A program made the position numbers and the translations under genes. Below, one piece after another: positions 6,944-15,827 of a stretch of 57,482 bases of DNA. The notes beneath the pieces were generated by a model. That model was not told the origin of the DNA. It saw only the letters and a program-made list of their open reading frames with translations, and did no database searches. Numbering within the stretch: the stretch's first letter is position 1; each line of letters starts with the position of its first letter. The DNA comes from a virus: positions 1 through 57,482 of IMG/VR virus record IMGVR_UViG_3300003690_002946. One strand, written 5' to 3'.

Positions 6944-7881
6944 AAGTGCTCATATTGACCAATACGCATGGCTTGAGCACGGGCGCCCAATACGTCAAGG
7001 CATTTCGTGCCATTGACTGCGATGTGGTCACGGTGGGTGCCCCCTTCCAGGATGGGGCCTACTGGCGTGATGCGCTGATGCAGATGCGTTGGCCACCAAC
7101 CGAGGCCGAGGCGGACCGCTATATCGAGCTGGTCCAGGATATGAGCATCCAGCCGGACCTGATAACCGACAAGGGTGCGGGTATAGGCGGGGCGCTGGTG
7201 GACTTTGACCTGGTGTTGCGGTTCGATGCCTATGGCGATACGCCTGTACTGGATGGCCCCCGGCCAAAGATGCCTACGGCAGTGATCTACTCTGACCCCC
7301 ATACGGGTAACCTGCGGGCAAAGCTCGACGAGGCACGGGGCTATGATCATGTATTCGTGTTCCACAAGCCCTTCCTGCAACCATTCACCGATGCGGGCTG
7401 CCAGTCGGTCCATTGGCTGCCTGCTGCTGCTGATCCCGACATCTGGCGCTACCTGCCCGATACGATCAAGGAGTACGATGTGCTCTTTGTGGGTGCAACC
7501 GACCCCAACGTGCACAAGCAGCGGGTAAAGATGCTGGAGCATCTTGGAGACGATGTGACCGTGAAGCACGCCTTTGGCCCTGATGCAGCCACGCTGTTCA
7601 ATCAGGCATGGGTGGTGGTCAATCAGAGCCTGGCAGGTGATCTGAACATGCGCGTGCCTGAGGCTCTGAGTTGTGGTGCAACCCTGCTCACCGACCACGT
7701 GGAGGGCTTAGGAGAGGCCTTCCCAGTTCATGTTGACCCATACAGCAAGATGGAGTACCTGGCCCAGCGGATACGCACCGTTACACCGTCGAGTGGCGCT
7801 GTGTGCCAGCAGTGGATACGGGAGCACCACACCTATGAGCACCGTGCCAGCCAGATATTGGAGACAGTCTTTGGGAGATAG
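6940..7881 (+). CDS. CgeB/DUF3880-like glycosyltransferase
   Basis: 313 aa. The start MKVLILTNTHGLSTGAQYV is a GT-B N-terminal strand-loop-helix. The donor half contains DVLFVGATDPNVHKQRVKML and then NQSLAGDLNMRVPEALSCGA, matching NQSIRGELNMRLYESMACGA in the gene at 2499, so these two are paralogues of one glycosyltransferase subfamily. DPHTGNLRAKLDEARGYDHVFVFHK in the middle (positions about 128-152) fits the acceptor/donor hinge. Donor and acceptor unknown. Confidence 0.8.
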   Translation: MKVLILTNTHGLSTGAQYVKAFRAIDCDVVTVGAPFQDGAYWRDALMQMRWPPTEAEADRYIELVQDMSIQPDLITDKGAGIGGALVDFDLVLRFDAYGDTPVLDGPRPKMPTAVIYSDPHTGNLRAKLDEARGYDHVFVFHKPFLQPFTDAGCQSVHWLPAAADPDIWRYLPDTIKEYDVLFVGATDPNVHKQRVKMLEHLGDDVTVKHAFGPDAATLFNQAWVVVNQSLAGDLNMRVPEALSCGATLLTDHVEGLGEAFPVHVDPYSKMEYLAQRIRTVTPSSGAVCQQWIREHHTYEHRASQILETVFGR

Positions 7882-10800
7882 TGGTGAACGAATTACTGGA
7901 CCGCAGCGCAGTTCTGGTCATTCTGGGCGTCTACCTAACCGGATTCCTGCTGGTCGGACTGGTGATCTGGTTCATTCAGTCACAGTAGTCATTCCTGTCT
8001 ACAACCACTGGGACGATCTGACCAAACCACTCCTTGACAATCTCTCCGAGACGCTTCGTGGTCTCGACTACGAGATTATCGTCAGCAATGACGGCAGCAC
8101 TGATGCCACAAAGGATCAGCACGATCAGGACCGAGTGCACTTCGTACATCATCCTGAGAACACGGGCTTTGCGGCCACTTGCAACCGCGGGGCTAAGGTG
8201 GCTCTTGGCAAAGTGCTGATCTTCCTGAATAATGACACCACCCCACTGGATGGCTGGGTGGAACCACTCCTCGATAGCCTGGACCGCAATATCGGGCTGG
8301 TAGGGCCTCGGATTATCAATGAGCAAGTCTCTACTGTGCATGACAAGCTCCCACTGGTTGGTGCCTGTTTCGCGCTTACACGCGCTCTCTTTGAGGAACT
8401 GGGCGGGTTCGATGAGACCTTTCGGCATGGTGGCGAGGACTTCGATCTGATCTTCCGAGTACACCAGAGTGGTCGCAGTCTGGCACGTAATCAGCAGTCG
8501 GTTGTGAAGCACCAGATTGGTGGCTCGAATGACCAGATTGATCCAGATGAACTAGAAGGGTGGATACAGGCTGGGATTGCCACATTGAACAAGCGCTATC
8601 CTGATTTATTTCCGCTGTGGCCGAGTAATGAGCCTGGTCCTGTTGAAGCAACCAGTATCCCAGTCTATAAAATCCCTGGTATTACGTTCTCTATCGTGAT
8701 CCCAGCCTATAACCACTGGGCCGACCTCACGCAACCACTGCTTGACCATCTGTTTACTGATCCCGATATACAAGAGCAAGCTGAAGTAATTGTGGTAGAT
8801 GATGGTTCTGATGACCAGACCCGCAATGTAGAGAAATATGGGTTAGCACGAGTGCTCCACCAGCCTGAGAACATGGGGATCGCACGCGCACTCAACGCGG
8901 GCTTTGCTGAGGCCAAAGGGAACTATCTGTTGGTATTAGCCAACGATACTCAACCCGAGGTTGGCTGGCTCTCCAAGATGCTTGCGGTGATGGAGGAACA
9001 TCCTGAGATTGGTGTGCTGGCACCAATCTATGACCAAGAGGATTCCAGTCTTACTGCGGAGCATCTAGGCATTATTGGTGCCTGTATGATGATCCGGCGG
9101 AAGTGCTACTTGGAAGTGGATGGCTTTGATAATGACCTCGTGCGCTGTGGTGGTGAGGACATAGATTTCTTGTTACGGGTGGAACAGACCAAATGGAAGT
9201 TGGGTACAGCGCCAGAGGCAACTGTGTGGCATCAGGGTAGCGCAACACTGGGCCAGTTTGACCTTGAGCGCAAGAAAGCCTGGGATGAAGCTGGCGATGC
9301 TCACCTAAAACGGAAGTGGGGGAAGATGACCAATATACCTAAACCTCTTGTCTCGATCATTATTCCAGCCTATAACCATTGGGAAGACTGTACCGAGCCA
9401 TTGCTGAATATCCTGAGAGAGCAGTCACCACAAGCAGTGGAAGTGATCGTGGTGGATGACGGCTCGACGGACCAGACCGCTACGATGCACGGCGAGAAGC
9501 TAGGCAAGGTGGTTCATCGGAAGGCCCGAGGTGGATTTGCCGCGGCCTGCAATAGCGGGGCTGCGGTAGCCCAGGGTGACTACCTGGTGTTCCTGAACAA
9601 TGATACGGAACCACAGGACGGCTGGTTGGGGCCGCTCATCAAGGAGTTGGAGGGCCAGAAGGTAGGGATTGCTGCGCCAGTTATCCTGACCGAGACACGG
9701 GCCGTTGGTAGCCTTGGATTGGTGCAGGGCACCGATGGCACCTGGGCACATGGAAAGGCGCATGTAGATGGCCAGGATACAAGCGTCCCTGCCGTAACGG
9801 GAGCCTGTCTTGCCATTCGCAAGGATGTGTTCTGGGAGGTTGGTGGCTGGGATGAAGGGTTTATTGGTGGTGGCGGGTGCGATGATGTTGACCTGTGCCT
9901 GCGAGTTCGACGGGTAGGCCTCCGGGTGCACGTGGTCCCCAGCGCAAGTGTGCTTCACCGAGAGGGCAGCACCCGTTTCCTCTTGCCTGAGACACAAGCC
10001 GAGATCAAGCAGAACCAGGCACGGCTCCAGGAACGCTGGAGTGATGCTGGAACAACCGTTCCAACGACAGAGTGGGCATGGCACGGCCCCAGCAACCCTG
10101 CCCAAGGTGGCTCACTGGCCGTGATCAACCAGGAGGTCACGAAACGGCTGGGGATTACGCTGACTGCGGCACCGTCCGATGAGCCTGTGGATGTGCTTGT
10201 ACAGCACTACTGGCCAGGAGAGGATGCCCCTGAACGGCCAAGCAACGTCAAACACTGGCTGGTGATCCAACCCTGGGAGATGGGCAAGCCACCCGCAAGT
10301 TTCCTGGAACGCTATCTGGATGCGGATCGGCTGATTGTTCCCTCGGAATACTGCCGAGCCATCTGGGTTGATGCGGGCTTTCCATCCGAGAAGGTGGCGG
10401 TGATCCCGAATGGTGTAGATACCAAGCGGTTCTGCCCAGGACCAGATGCAATACTCAAGGAGTTTCAGGTACTCTCTTTGGGTGGGACAATCTGGCGCAA
10501 GGGCTGGTCGAACCCGGACATTCTCCTTGAGGCATGGCAGCAAGCCTTTACCAAGGGAGATAGAGCAAGTCTCCTGGTGAAGGATCAAGGGACCGAGAGC
10601 TTCTATCAGGGTCAAAGCGCACGGGAGCGGATTATCGGACTCGTGGACTATAGCGATGCAGACCTGAGCACTGAGGAGCTGGTGCTCCACTACCAGAGTG
10701 CAGACCTCCTGGTAGCACCATCACGAGCCGAAGCGTTCTGTATGCCCGTGCTAGAGGCGATGGCTTGCGGGGTGCCTGTGATTGTGCCCGCAGGTGGGCC

Positions 10801-11044
10801 AACCGATGAGTTTGTTGGGATGGACTACCCCTTGCGTGTGCCTGTCGAGTGGAAGGAGGACATACGCGGAAAATGGTACGAATGCGACCCAACCGCACTA
10901 GCTCAACAGATGCGCTGGGTGTATGAGCACCGTGAGGAGGCGCGTGCCCTGGGTAAACAGTTACGTGAGCAGGCATTGCCCTATAGCTGGGACCGTATTG
11001 CAGCTCAATACAAAACGCTGATTGAGGAGACAACACGTGGCTAG
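7871..11044 (+). CDS. Tandem GT2-GT2-GT2-GT4 glycosyltransferase
   Basis: About 1058 aa with four catalytic modules. Three GT2 domains start at SVTVVIPVYNHWDD, FSIVIPAYNHWADL and VSIIIPAYNHWEDC, each with a nucleotide-binding D motif (VSNDGST, VVDDGSDD, VVDDGST), a DxD-like site (LNNDTTP, LANDTQP, LNNDTEP) and a conserved GGxDE or FDND region. The last 310 residues are GT4: VIPNGVDTKRF, then APSRAEAFCMPVLEAMACGVP. Such proteins make repeating glycans. No ATG directly precedes the first domain. TTG 7871 has GGAG at good spacing; the frame also contains ATG 7835 and remains open to 7730. A small membrane ORF (7884-7988) lies in another frame across this N-terminus. Confidence 0.85.
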   Translation: MGDSGERITGPQRSSGHSGRLPNRIPAGRTGDLVHSVTVVIPVYNHWDDLTKPLLDNLSETLRGLDYEIIVSNDGSTDATKDQHDQDRVHFVHHPENTGFAATCNRGAKVALGKVLIFLNNDTTPLDGWVEPLLDSLDRNIGLVGPRIINEQVSTVHDKLPLVGACFALTRALFEELGGFDETFRHGGEDFDLIFRVHQSGRSLARNQQSVVKHQIGGSNDQIDPDELEGWIQAGIATLNKRYPDLFPLWPSNEPGPVEATSIPVYKIPGITFSIVIPAYNHWADLTQPLLDHLFTDPDIQEQAEVIVVDDGSDDQTRNVEKYGLARVLHQPENMGIARALNAGFAEAKGNYLLVLANDTQPEVGWLSKMLAVMEEHPEIGVLAPIYDQEDSSLTAEHLGIIGACMMIRRKCYLEVDGFDNDLVRCGGEDIDFLLRVEQTKWKLGTAPEATVWHQGSATLGQFDLERKKAWDEAGDAHLKRKWGKMTNIPKPLVSIIIPAYNHWEDCTEPLLNILREQSPQAVEVIVVDDGSTDQTATMHGEKLGKVVHRKARGGFAAACNSGAAVAQGDYLVFLNNDTEPQDGWLGPLIKELEGQKVGIAAPVILTETRAVGSLGLVQGTDGTWAHGKAHVDGQDTSVPAVTGACLAIRKDVFWEVGGWDEGFIGGGGCDDVDLCLRVRRVGLRVHVVPSASVLHREGSTRFLLPETQAEIKQNQARLQERWSDAGTTVPTTEWAWHGPSNPAQGGSLAVINQEVTKRLGITLTAAPSDEPVDVLVQHYWPGEDAPERPSNVKHWLVIQPWEMGKPPASFLERYLDADRLIVPSEYCRAIWVDAGFPSEKVAVIPNGVDTKRFCPGPDAILKEFQVLSLGGTIWRKGWSNPDILLEAWQQAFTKGDRASLLVKDQGTESFYQGQSARERIIGLVDYSDADLSTEELVLHYQSADLLVAPSRAEAFCMPVLEAMACGVPVIVPAGGPTDEFVGMDYPLRVPVEWKEDIRGKWYECDPTALAQQMRWVYEHREEARALGKQLREQALPYSWDRIAAQYKTLIEETTRG
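7884..7988 (+). CDS. 34-aa single-pass membrane peptide nested at the GT2 N-terminus
   Basis: GTG start two bases after the stop of the upstream glycosyltransferase, with GGGAG about seven bases earlier. The peptide is one hydrophobic helix: VLVILGVYLTGFLLVGLVIW, flanked by NELLDRS and IQSQ. It overlaps the presumed N-terminal extension of the tandem glycosyltransferase in the +1 frame and ends at the first GT2 strand. Possibly a membrane tether for the glycosyltransferases. Confidence 0.55.
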   Translation: MNELLDRSAVLVILGVYLTGFLLVGLVIWFIQSQ

Positions 11045-11531
11045 GCCAAAACGCGACCTGAAGAACATCTCTGTCCAGCTCGAACCCGACATCGCAGAGC
11101 ACCTCACTGCTAAGGCCAAGGTTGATGGGGTGAGCCGGAATACGGCTGCGGTGGCAGCTATCGTGCGGTCCCTGGATGCTCCGCCTATTTCCGAGGATAT
11201 GCTCCCACTTGGTGAGGACGAGGAACGACTGGAGCTGGTTCTGCCCAGAGCGGTTGGGGATAAGCTGCGAACCTATGCTCAAGAGAACAATATCAGCTTT
11301 GGGGCAGCTGTCCAGCGCGGTATCGCTGAAGAAGTGGGTATGAGCGACCCCAGGTTTGCTCGCTTGAGGATGCCCGTCAAGCTCTGGAATATGATTGGCG
11401 AGGTGGCCCAGAACCGAGCGGGCTTTGTGGTCAACGCGATTGAAACGGCTCTGAAGCCACCAGAGAAAGAGGCGGTCACTGCTCGATCCACATTTGCGGT
11501 ACCAGGCCCGGCACGGAGGATCATCGGTTGA
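11037..11531 (+). CDS. Protein with three tandem ribbon-helix-helix-like modules
   Basis: 164 aa from GTG 11037, overlapping the previous gene by 8 bases. Three segments share the same strand-helix-helix layout: ISVQLEPDIAEHLTAKAKVD (about 11-46), LELVLPRAVGDKLRTYAQEN (about 65-100) and ARLRMPVKLWNMIGEVAQNR (about 106-140). RHH proteins normally carry one module and dimerise, so three in one chain is unusual and may give an intramolecular array. Likely a DNA-binding regulator located inside the glycosylation operon. Ends in a TTGA overlap with the NeuB-like gene. Confidence 0.65.
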   Translation: MARPKRDLKNISVQLEPDIAEHLTAKAKVDGVSRNTAAVAAIVRSLDAPPISEDMLPLGEDEERLELVLPRAVGDKLRTYAQENNISFGAAVQRGIAEEVGMSDPRFARLRMPVKLWNMIGEVAQNRAGFVVNAIETALKPPEKEAVTARSTFAVPGPARRIIG

Positions 11532-12397
11532 GCGTGGAGATCATAGCGGACTTGGGGAGCAACTGGCGGGCAGGACCGGACGAACCACTGGGTAAAGGGT
11601 TGGATCGCTGGCTCCAGGCAATTGCCTGGGTGAAAGAGGCTGGGGCAACGGCCATCAAGGGCCAGTGTATGCGCCCCAGCATCTACCCTGCTGGCTTCAT
11701 GGTGAAGGGCTTTGGCCAGCCCCTCGACGAGTATGTCGCGCCCTATGAGGTGCCCGACGAGTGGTGGCCAATCATCCGACGAGAGTGTGTCAAGTGGGAT
11801 ATCGAGTTCATGTGCTCGGTGTTCCTACCTGAAGATGTGGCGCTGATTGACCCGTTGGTCCAGAGGCACAAGATCGCCAGCTTCGAGCTTGGACATACCA
11901 AGCTCTTGGAGACGGTACGCGCCACAGGCAAGCCCGTTCTTCTCAGTACGGGTGCGAGCGCCTTTGGCCAGGTCACGGCTGCTGCCAGGGTGATGAACGC
12001 CACCAACTCCCCTACCGTGCGCTACCCCATCACCATGCTCCATTGCGTGTCCAGCTATCCTGCTACCCCAGAGCAAATGAACCTGCTGGTCATTGATGAC
12101 CTCCAGTGTCTGCCAGGGTGCGGGCGTGGACTGTCTGACCATACTCGCGGGAGTTCGTCTACGGCTGCGGTCATAGCGGTAGCCCTGGGTGCCAGTGTTA
12201 TCGAGAAGCATGTGACCGAGCACCACAACCTGGGCAGTCCCGATGCCCACTTCTCAGCGGAACCAGAGGAGTTCAAGCAGTACGTGGCCGATATACGAGA
12301 TGCAGAGGCGATGATCCTGGGCGGGACCAAGAAGCCACAACCTGGCGAGTGGCGCCACATGAAGTATTCGCACGCTACAGGGAAACGAGGGATATGA
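11528..12397 (+). CDS. NeuB/PseI-like nonulosonic acid synthase without SAF domain
   Basis: Condenses phosphoenolpyruvate with a six-carbon amino sugar to make a nine-carbon sialic-like acid. The TIM-barrel core is recognisable: IADLGSNW at the start, AGATAIKGQ, CSVFLPEDV, KIASFELG, GKPVLLSTGAS, LHCVSSYPATPEQMNL, LSDHTRG (near 200) and IEKHVTEHH (near 228), then AHFSAEP. Family members usually have about 340-350 aa with a C-terminal SAF (antifreeze-like) domain; this protein stops at 289 aa right after the barrel. Start is TTG 11528 in a TTGA overlap; GTG 11534 is the alternative. The adjoining pathway genes support the role. Confidence 0.85.
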   Translation: MSVEIIADLGSNWRAGPDEPLGKGLDRWLQAIAWVKEAGATAIKGQCMRPSIYPAGFMVKGFGQPLDEYVAPYEVPDEWWPIIRRECVKWDIEFMCSVFLPEDVALIDPLVQRHKIASFELGHTKLLETVRATGKPVLLSTGASAFGQVTAAARVMNATNSPTVRYPITMLHCVSSYPATPEQMNLLVIDDLQCLPGCGRGLSDHTRGSSSTAAVIAVALGASVIEKHVTEHHNLGSPDAHFSAEPEEFKQYVADIRDAEAMILGGTKKPQPGEWRHMKYSHATGKRGI

Positions 12398-13032
12398 ACG
12401 TCCTAGCAGTGTTTGCCCATCCTGACGATGAAGTGCTCGCTGCTGGTGGGAGCCTGGCCAAACACGCTGTAGCGGGTGATGATGTGCGTGTGGTCCTGCT
12501 ATCGCACGCTGCGCCCAGCCGTGGGCATGATACCGCAGTGCTGGCCATCAATGCAGCAGAAATTGGTGGATGGGATGTGCGATGGGCTTGGAGCTATCCC
12601 GACCAGAAGTTCGATACGGTGCCATTCCTTGATCTGGCCCAGTGTATTGAGACAACCATCCAGGATGTCAAGCCCTCGATAATCTACACCCACTGGATAG
12701 GAGACTTGAATATAGACCACAAGCTGACGGCTCAGGCGGTGCTTACCGCAGCACGGCCACTGCCAGGATCAACCGTGCAAATGGTCCTGGGTGGTGAGGT
12801 GCTGAGTTCAACAGAATGGGGAGACAAGTCATTCGCTCCAACCGTGTTTGTGTCTCTCTCAACCGAACATGCCGCGCTACGGTGGGATGCGCTGGAGTGC
12901 TATGGCAAGGAGATGCGTGACCATCCTCATGCACGTAGCCTCAGACAAGCGCATCGGCAGCTGGAGTGGCGAGGTGCCCAGTGTGGGAGCGACCTCGCCG
13001 AAGCATTCTTCTGCTATAGGCAGATACGGTGA
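12394..13032 (+). CDS. PIG-L/LmbE family N-deacetylase
   Basis: 212 aa from ATG 12394 (ATGA overlap). Zinc-binding and catalytic signature AHPDDEVLAAGG at residues 8-19 and the second metal ligand in DLNIDHKLTAQAV. Members remove N-acetyl groups from GlcNAc-containing substrates. In this cluster it could free an amino group on the sugar for the neighbouring formyltransferases. Length is normal for the family. GTGA overlap with the next gene. Confidence 0.85.
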   Translation: MNVLAVFAHPDDEVLAAGGSLAKHAVAGDDVRVVLLSHAAPSRGHDTAVLAINAAEIGGWDVRWAWSYPDQKFDTVPFLDLAQCIETTIQDVKPSIIYTHWIGDLNIDHKLTAQAVLTAARPLPGSTVQMVLGGEVLSSTEWGDKSFAPTVFVSLSTEHAALRWDALECYGKEMRDHPHARSLRQAHRQLEWRGAQCGSDLAEAFFCYRQIR

Positions 13033-13694
13033 AGATACTGGTTGCAGGTAGCCAGCACCCCTGGGTCAAGAAGGCACTTGCCGAGTGGGTTGTCCCAGGG
13101 GCTGAAGTCTATACCGATACCCTGGTGAATATGACCGGAGCCGACTATATCCTGTTCCCGCATTTCTCCGACCGTATCCCACGAGAGATACATGAGAACT
13201 ACGAGTGTATTGGCTGGCACATGACTGCGTTGCCTGATGCCCGTGGAGGGACACCACTCCAGAACCTGATCCTGGCGGGCCAAACAGAGACCGTCATAAC
13301 CGCGTTTCGGATAACCGAGGGCATGGATGCGGGGCCAATCTACCTTCAACGGCCACTACAACTCTATGGCAGTGCGGAAGAAGTCTACTTGCGTATGAGT
13401 AGGCAGGCCCTTGCTATGGCGAATGACATTATCGCCAACCAACTGGTGCCACACGCGCAGAGGGCAATAACGCCCACGGATCGCCTGTTCAGGCGCCGCA
13501 CGCCTGCCCAGAGCGCAATACCCAGGAATGTTTCGCTTGCTCAAGCGTATGACCATATCAGGATGCTTGATGCTCACGGGTACCCTGCCTCGTTCATTGA
13601 CTGGGATCAGCTCCAGGTGGTGTTCACGCAGGCCACACGGTACACAGACCGGGTTGAGGCGCATGTCGTCATAAAGGAGAAGCCGAGTGCCTAG
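13029..13694 (+). CDS. Sugar N-formyltransferase-like protein
   Basis: 221 aa. The segment IGWHMTALPDARGGTPLQN (about 58-78), then TAFRITEGMDAGPIYLQRPL and LYGSAEEVYLRM matches the formyl-transferase fold (10-formyl-THF dependent). In the usual NxH...D catalytic triad the Asn position is Gly here (GWH), while His and Asp (MDAG) are kept; from memory a subfamily with 'HMTDLP.GRGG.PLQNLI' occurs in nonulosonate clusters. It may formylate an amino group of the sugar. GTG start in a GTGA overlap. Confidence 0.75.
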   Translation: MKILVAGSQHPWVKKALAEWVVPGAEVYTDTLVNMTGADYILFPHFSDRIPREIHENYECIGWHMTALPDARGGTPLQNLILAGQTETVITAFRITEGMDAGPIYLQRPLQLYGSAEEVYLRMSRQALAMANDIIANQLVPHAQRAITPTDRLFRRRTPAQSAIPRNVSLAQAYDHIRMLDAHGYPASFIDWDQLQVVFTQATRYTDRVEAHVVIKEKPSA

Positions 13695-14457
13695 CACCCT
13701 GAATAATCGGGCCTTCTGGGATAGCCCTGATGGAGTGGAACGAGCACGCAGTTATGATAGTGGCTTGCGAGCATTAGATGAATTAGCCATCCAGTCAGCG
13801 GTAAAGAACTCAATCAGACCAAAGCAGCGCATCCTCGATGCAGGATGTGGCACTGGCGGACTGGCTCGCAGGCTTGCACTCGCCCATCCCAGCTATACCG
13901 TGGAAGGGATTGACCAGTCCACGGCAATGATCGCAGCAACCAACGCAGAAGGGTGTGCACGGCTGTCATTCCGGCAGCAGGACTTGCTGGACCTCATGGA
14001 CCAACCAGAGCAATACGACTTGATCTATACCCAGCAGGTGATCATCAACTTCCCAACCTGGGCAGAACAACGCGAGGCGCTCCTGGCCATTGCAACGGCC
14101 TTGAAGCCCAATGGACGCTACCTGATGTGTGAAAGTATCAAGGAGGGGCTGGATGCAATCAATCGTACTCGGAAGTGGGTAGGGCTATCGGAGATTGTGC
14201 CTCCCGCGATGGCTCGGTACCTGTGGACGAGCCAGTTGGACCGCTTGCAAGTGGGCTTGTTGAACTCCCACCGTGAGCCGTTCTCCAGCGAATACTACTT
14301 CATCAGCAGGGTAGTGAACGCATGGCTGGCATTGTGTGAGGGGAAAGACCCAAACTACGATGCTCAAGTCAATCACCTGGGGATGACCCTGCCAGCGGGT
14401 GTGGTGAGCGATACGTTTGCTCAGACGCAGCTCTGGACCTGGCAAAAGGAGTTCTAG
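13687..14457 (+). CDS. Class I SAM-dependent methyltransferase
   Basis: 256 aa from GTG 13687 (8-base overlap). Motif I is ILDAGCGTGGLARRLA at about 49-64, motif II VEGIDQSTAMI, and the motif IV-like YDLIYTQQVIINFP. Sequence type is small-molecule or sugar O/N-methyltransferase. The C-terminal part (YYFISRVVNAWLALCEGKDP) is longer than in minimal methyltransferases and similar to those in glycan clusters. Substrate unknown. Confidence 0.8.
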   Translation: MPSTLNNRAFWDSPDGVERARSYDSGLRALDELAIQSAVKNSIRPKQRILDAGCGTGGLARRLALAHPSYTVEGIDQSTAMIAATNAEGCARLSFRQQDLLDLMDQPEQYDLIYTQQVIINFPTWAEQREALLAIATALKPNGRYLMCESIKEGLDAINRTRKWVGLSEIVPPAMARYLWTSQLDRLQVGLLNSHREPFSSEYYFISRVVNAWLALCEGKDPNYDAQVNHLGMTLPAGVVSDTFAQTQLWTWQKEF

Positions 14458-15818
14458 TGAAGAGACTACCAGGCGGTGGAAGCACCCTGTCGCGCTACTG
14501 GGACCAATTCCCATCCAATGCCCCTCGTAACCTAGTACGCGGTGAGGGAGTAGTGGTCTGGGACAGTAATGGCAAGTCCTACCTGGACTGGACCAGTAGT
14601 CTCTGTGCCAACCTGTTGGGCTATAACCATCCAGGCGTGACTGGAGAGGTGGTAAAGCATCTGACCACTGCGGGCGGTCCTTCCTGGCCACTCACGCATC
14701 CACTCGAAGAAGAGGTTGCGGAGACGCTGTGCGAGATGGCGGGCTTTGAGCAGGGGCAAGTGCGATTCTTAAAGACTGGGAGTGATGCTTGCTCTGCGGC
14801 CATTCGGATAGCGCGTGCGGTTACAGGCCGGGAGCTGATCCTGTCAGCGGGCTATCATGGCTGGCATGACCAGTTTGTGGCCCCTACACCTCCATCCTGG
14901 GGTATCCCCGAAGGCGTGAAGAAGCTGATCTTTGACATTCCCTATGGCGACCTGGATGCTATGCAGCGTGTGACCTATGGGCTGGAGCCGGATACCGGGA
15001 AAGAGTTTCCTCGTGGTGGGACCATCCCCAAGATTGCTGCAATTATCGTGGAGCCTGTCCTTCTCGACCAGCCACCACCAGGGTACTTGCAGGGGCTACG
15101 AGAGCTGGCCAACCGAGAAGGGGCACTCCTGATCTTTGACGAGACCATCACGGGCGGGCGGTTCACCGAGTTCACGGCTGGGCAGCAGTATGGCGTGGAG
15201 CCTGACCTCCTGGTCCTGGGCAAGGGGATTGCCAATGGCTGGCCACTTGCGTGCGTGATTGGGAACGACCCCATCATGCGATGTTTGGCACAGGGCTGGG
15301 CAAGCAACGACTCCGATGTGAGCGGGCCAGTGTTTGTGAGTGGCACGTTTGGCCCAGAGACAGGCTCGCTGGTTGCTGCCCAGGCTACGCTGAGTATCTG
15401 GACACCCGCTGTGGCTGCACACATCCAGGATATAACCGCCACCCTGAAGACGAGCCTGACCGAGGTAACCCGTGCGGTTGGCCTAGAGCAGGAGGTCACG
15501 CTGGAAGGCTCCCTGTTCCGGCTGCTGCTGCGGATACCTGACAAGGTGTCTCGAACAATCGTTCTCTATGGGCTGATGCGTGACGAGATACTGCTGGGAC
15601 CAGGGTTCAATCCCAGTGCTGCTCATACAATCCTGGACGTGCTAGGGACACGGGATATGTTCAAGAAGGCACTCGTTACCCTGAACCGTGTGAGCCACGA
15701 GCAGTGGGCTGCGGTACTCGATGGGGAAATCATCCAGAATGCCTATCGCCCCGTGGCCCTGGCTCCTGGCTATGGCGAGGATAGCGGTATTGAGGGGGAT
15801 ACAGATCATAATGGCTAG
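14457..15818 (+). CDS. Class III PLP-dependent aminotransferase (GSA-aminomutase-like)
   Basis: 453 aa; GTG start overlapping the preceding stop by one base. Fold-type I class III signatures: FLKTGSDACSAAIRIARAVT, AGYHGWHDQFV, LLIFDETITGGRF and VLGKGIANGWPLA, whose Lys (about 255) binds PLP. Closest in pattern to glutamate-1-semialdehyde 2,1-aminomutase-type enzymes, which occur in some nonulosonate and lipid-sugar clusters. In a pseudaminic acid scheme the C4 amination is usually made by a DegT-type PseC; none is present here, so this enzyme may replace it. That substitution is inference. Confidence 0.85.
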   Translation: MKRLPGGGSTLSRYWDQFPSNAPRNLVRGEGVVVWDSNGKSYLDWTSSLCANLLGYNHPGVTGEVVKHLTTAGGPSWPLTHPLEEEVAETLCEMAGFEQGQVRFLKTGSDACSAAIRIARAVTGRELILSAGYHGWHDQFVAPTPPSWGIPEGVKKLIFDIPYGDLDAMQRVTYGLEPDTGKEFPRGGTIPKIAAIIVEPVLLDQPPPGYLQGLRELANREGALLIFDETITGGRFTEFTAGQQYGVEPDLLVLGKGIANGWPLACVIGNDPIMRCLAQGWASNDSDVSGPVFVSGTFGPETGSLVAAQATLSIWTPAVAAHIQDITATLKTSLTEVTRAVGLEQEVTLEGSLFRLLLRIPDKVSRTIVLYGLMRDEILLGPGFNPSAAHTILDVLGTRDMFKKALVTLNRVSHEQWAAVLDGEIIQNAYRPVALAPGYGEDSGIEGDTDHNG

Positions 15819-15827
15819 GAGGACAGC

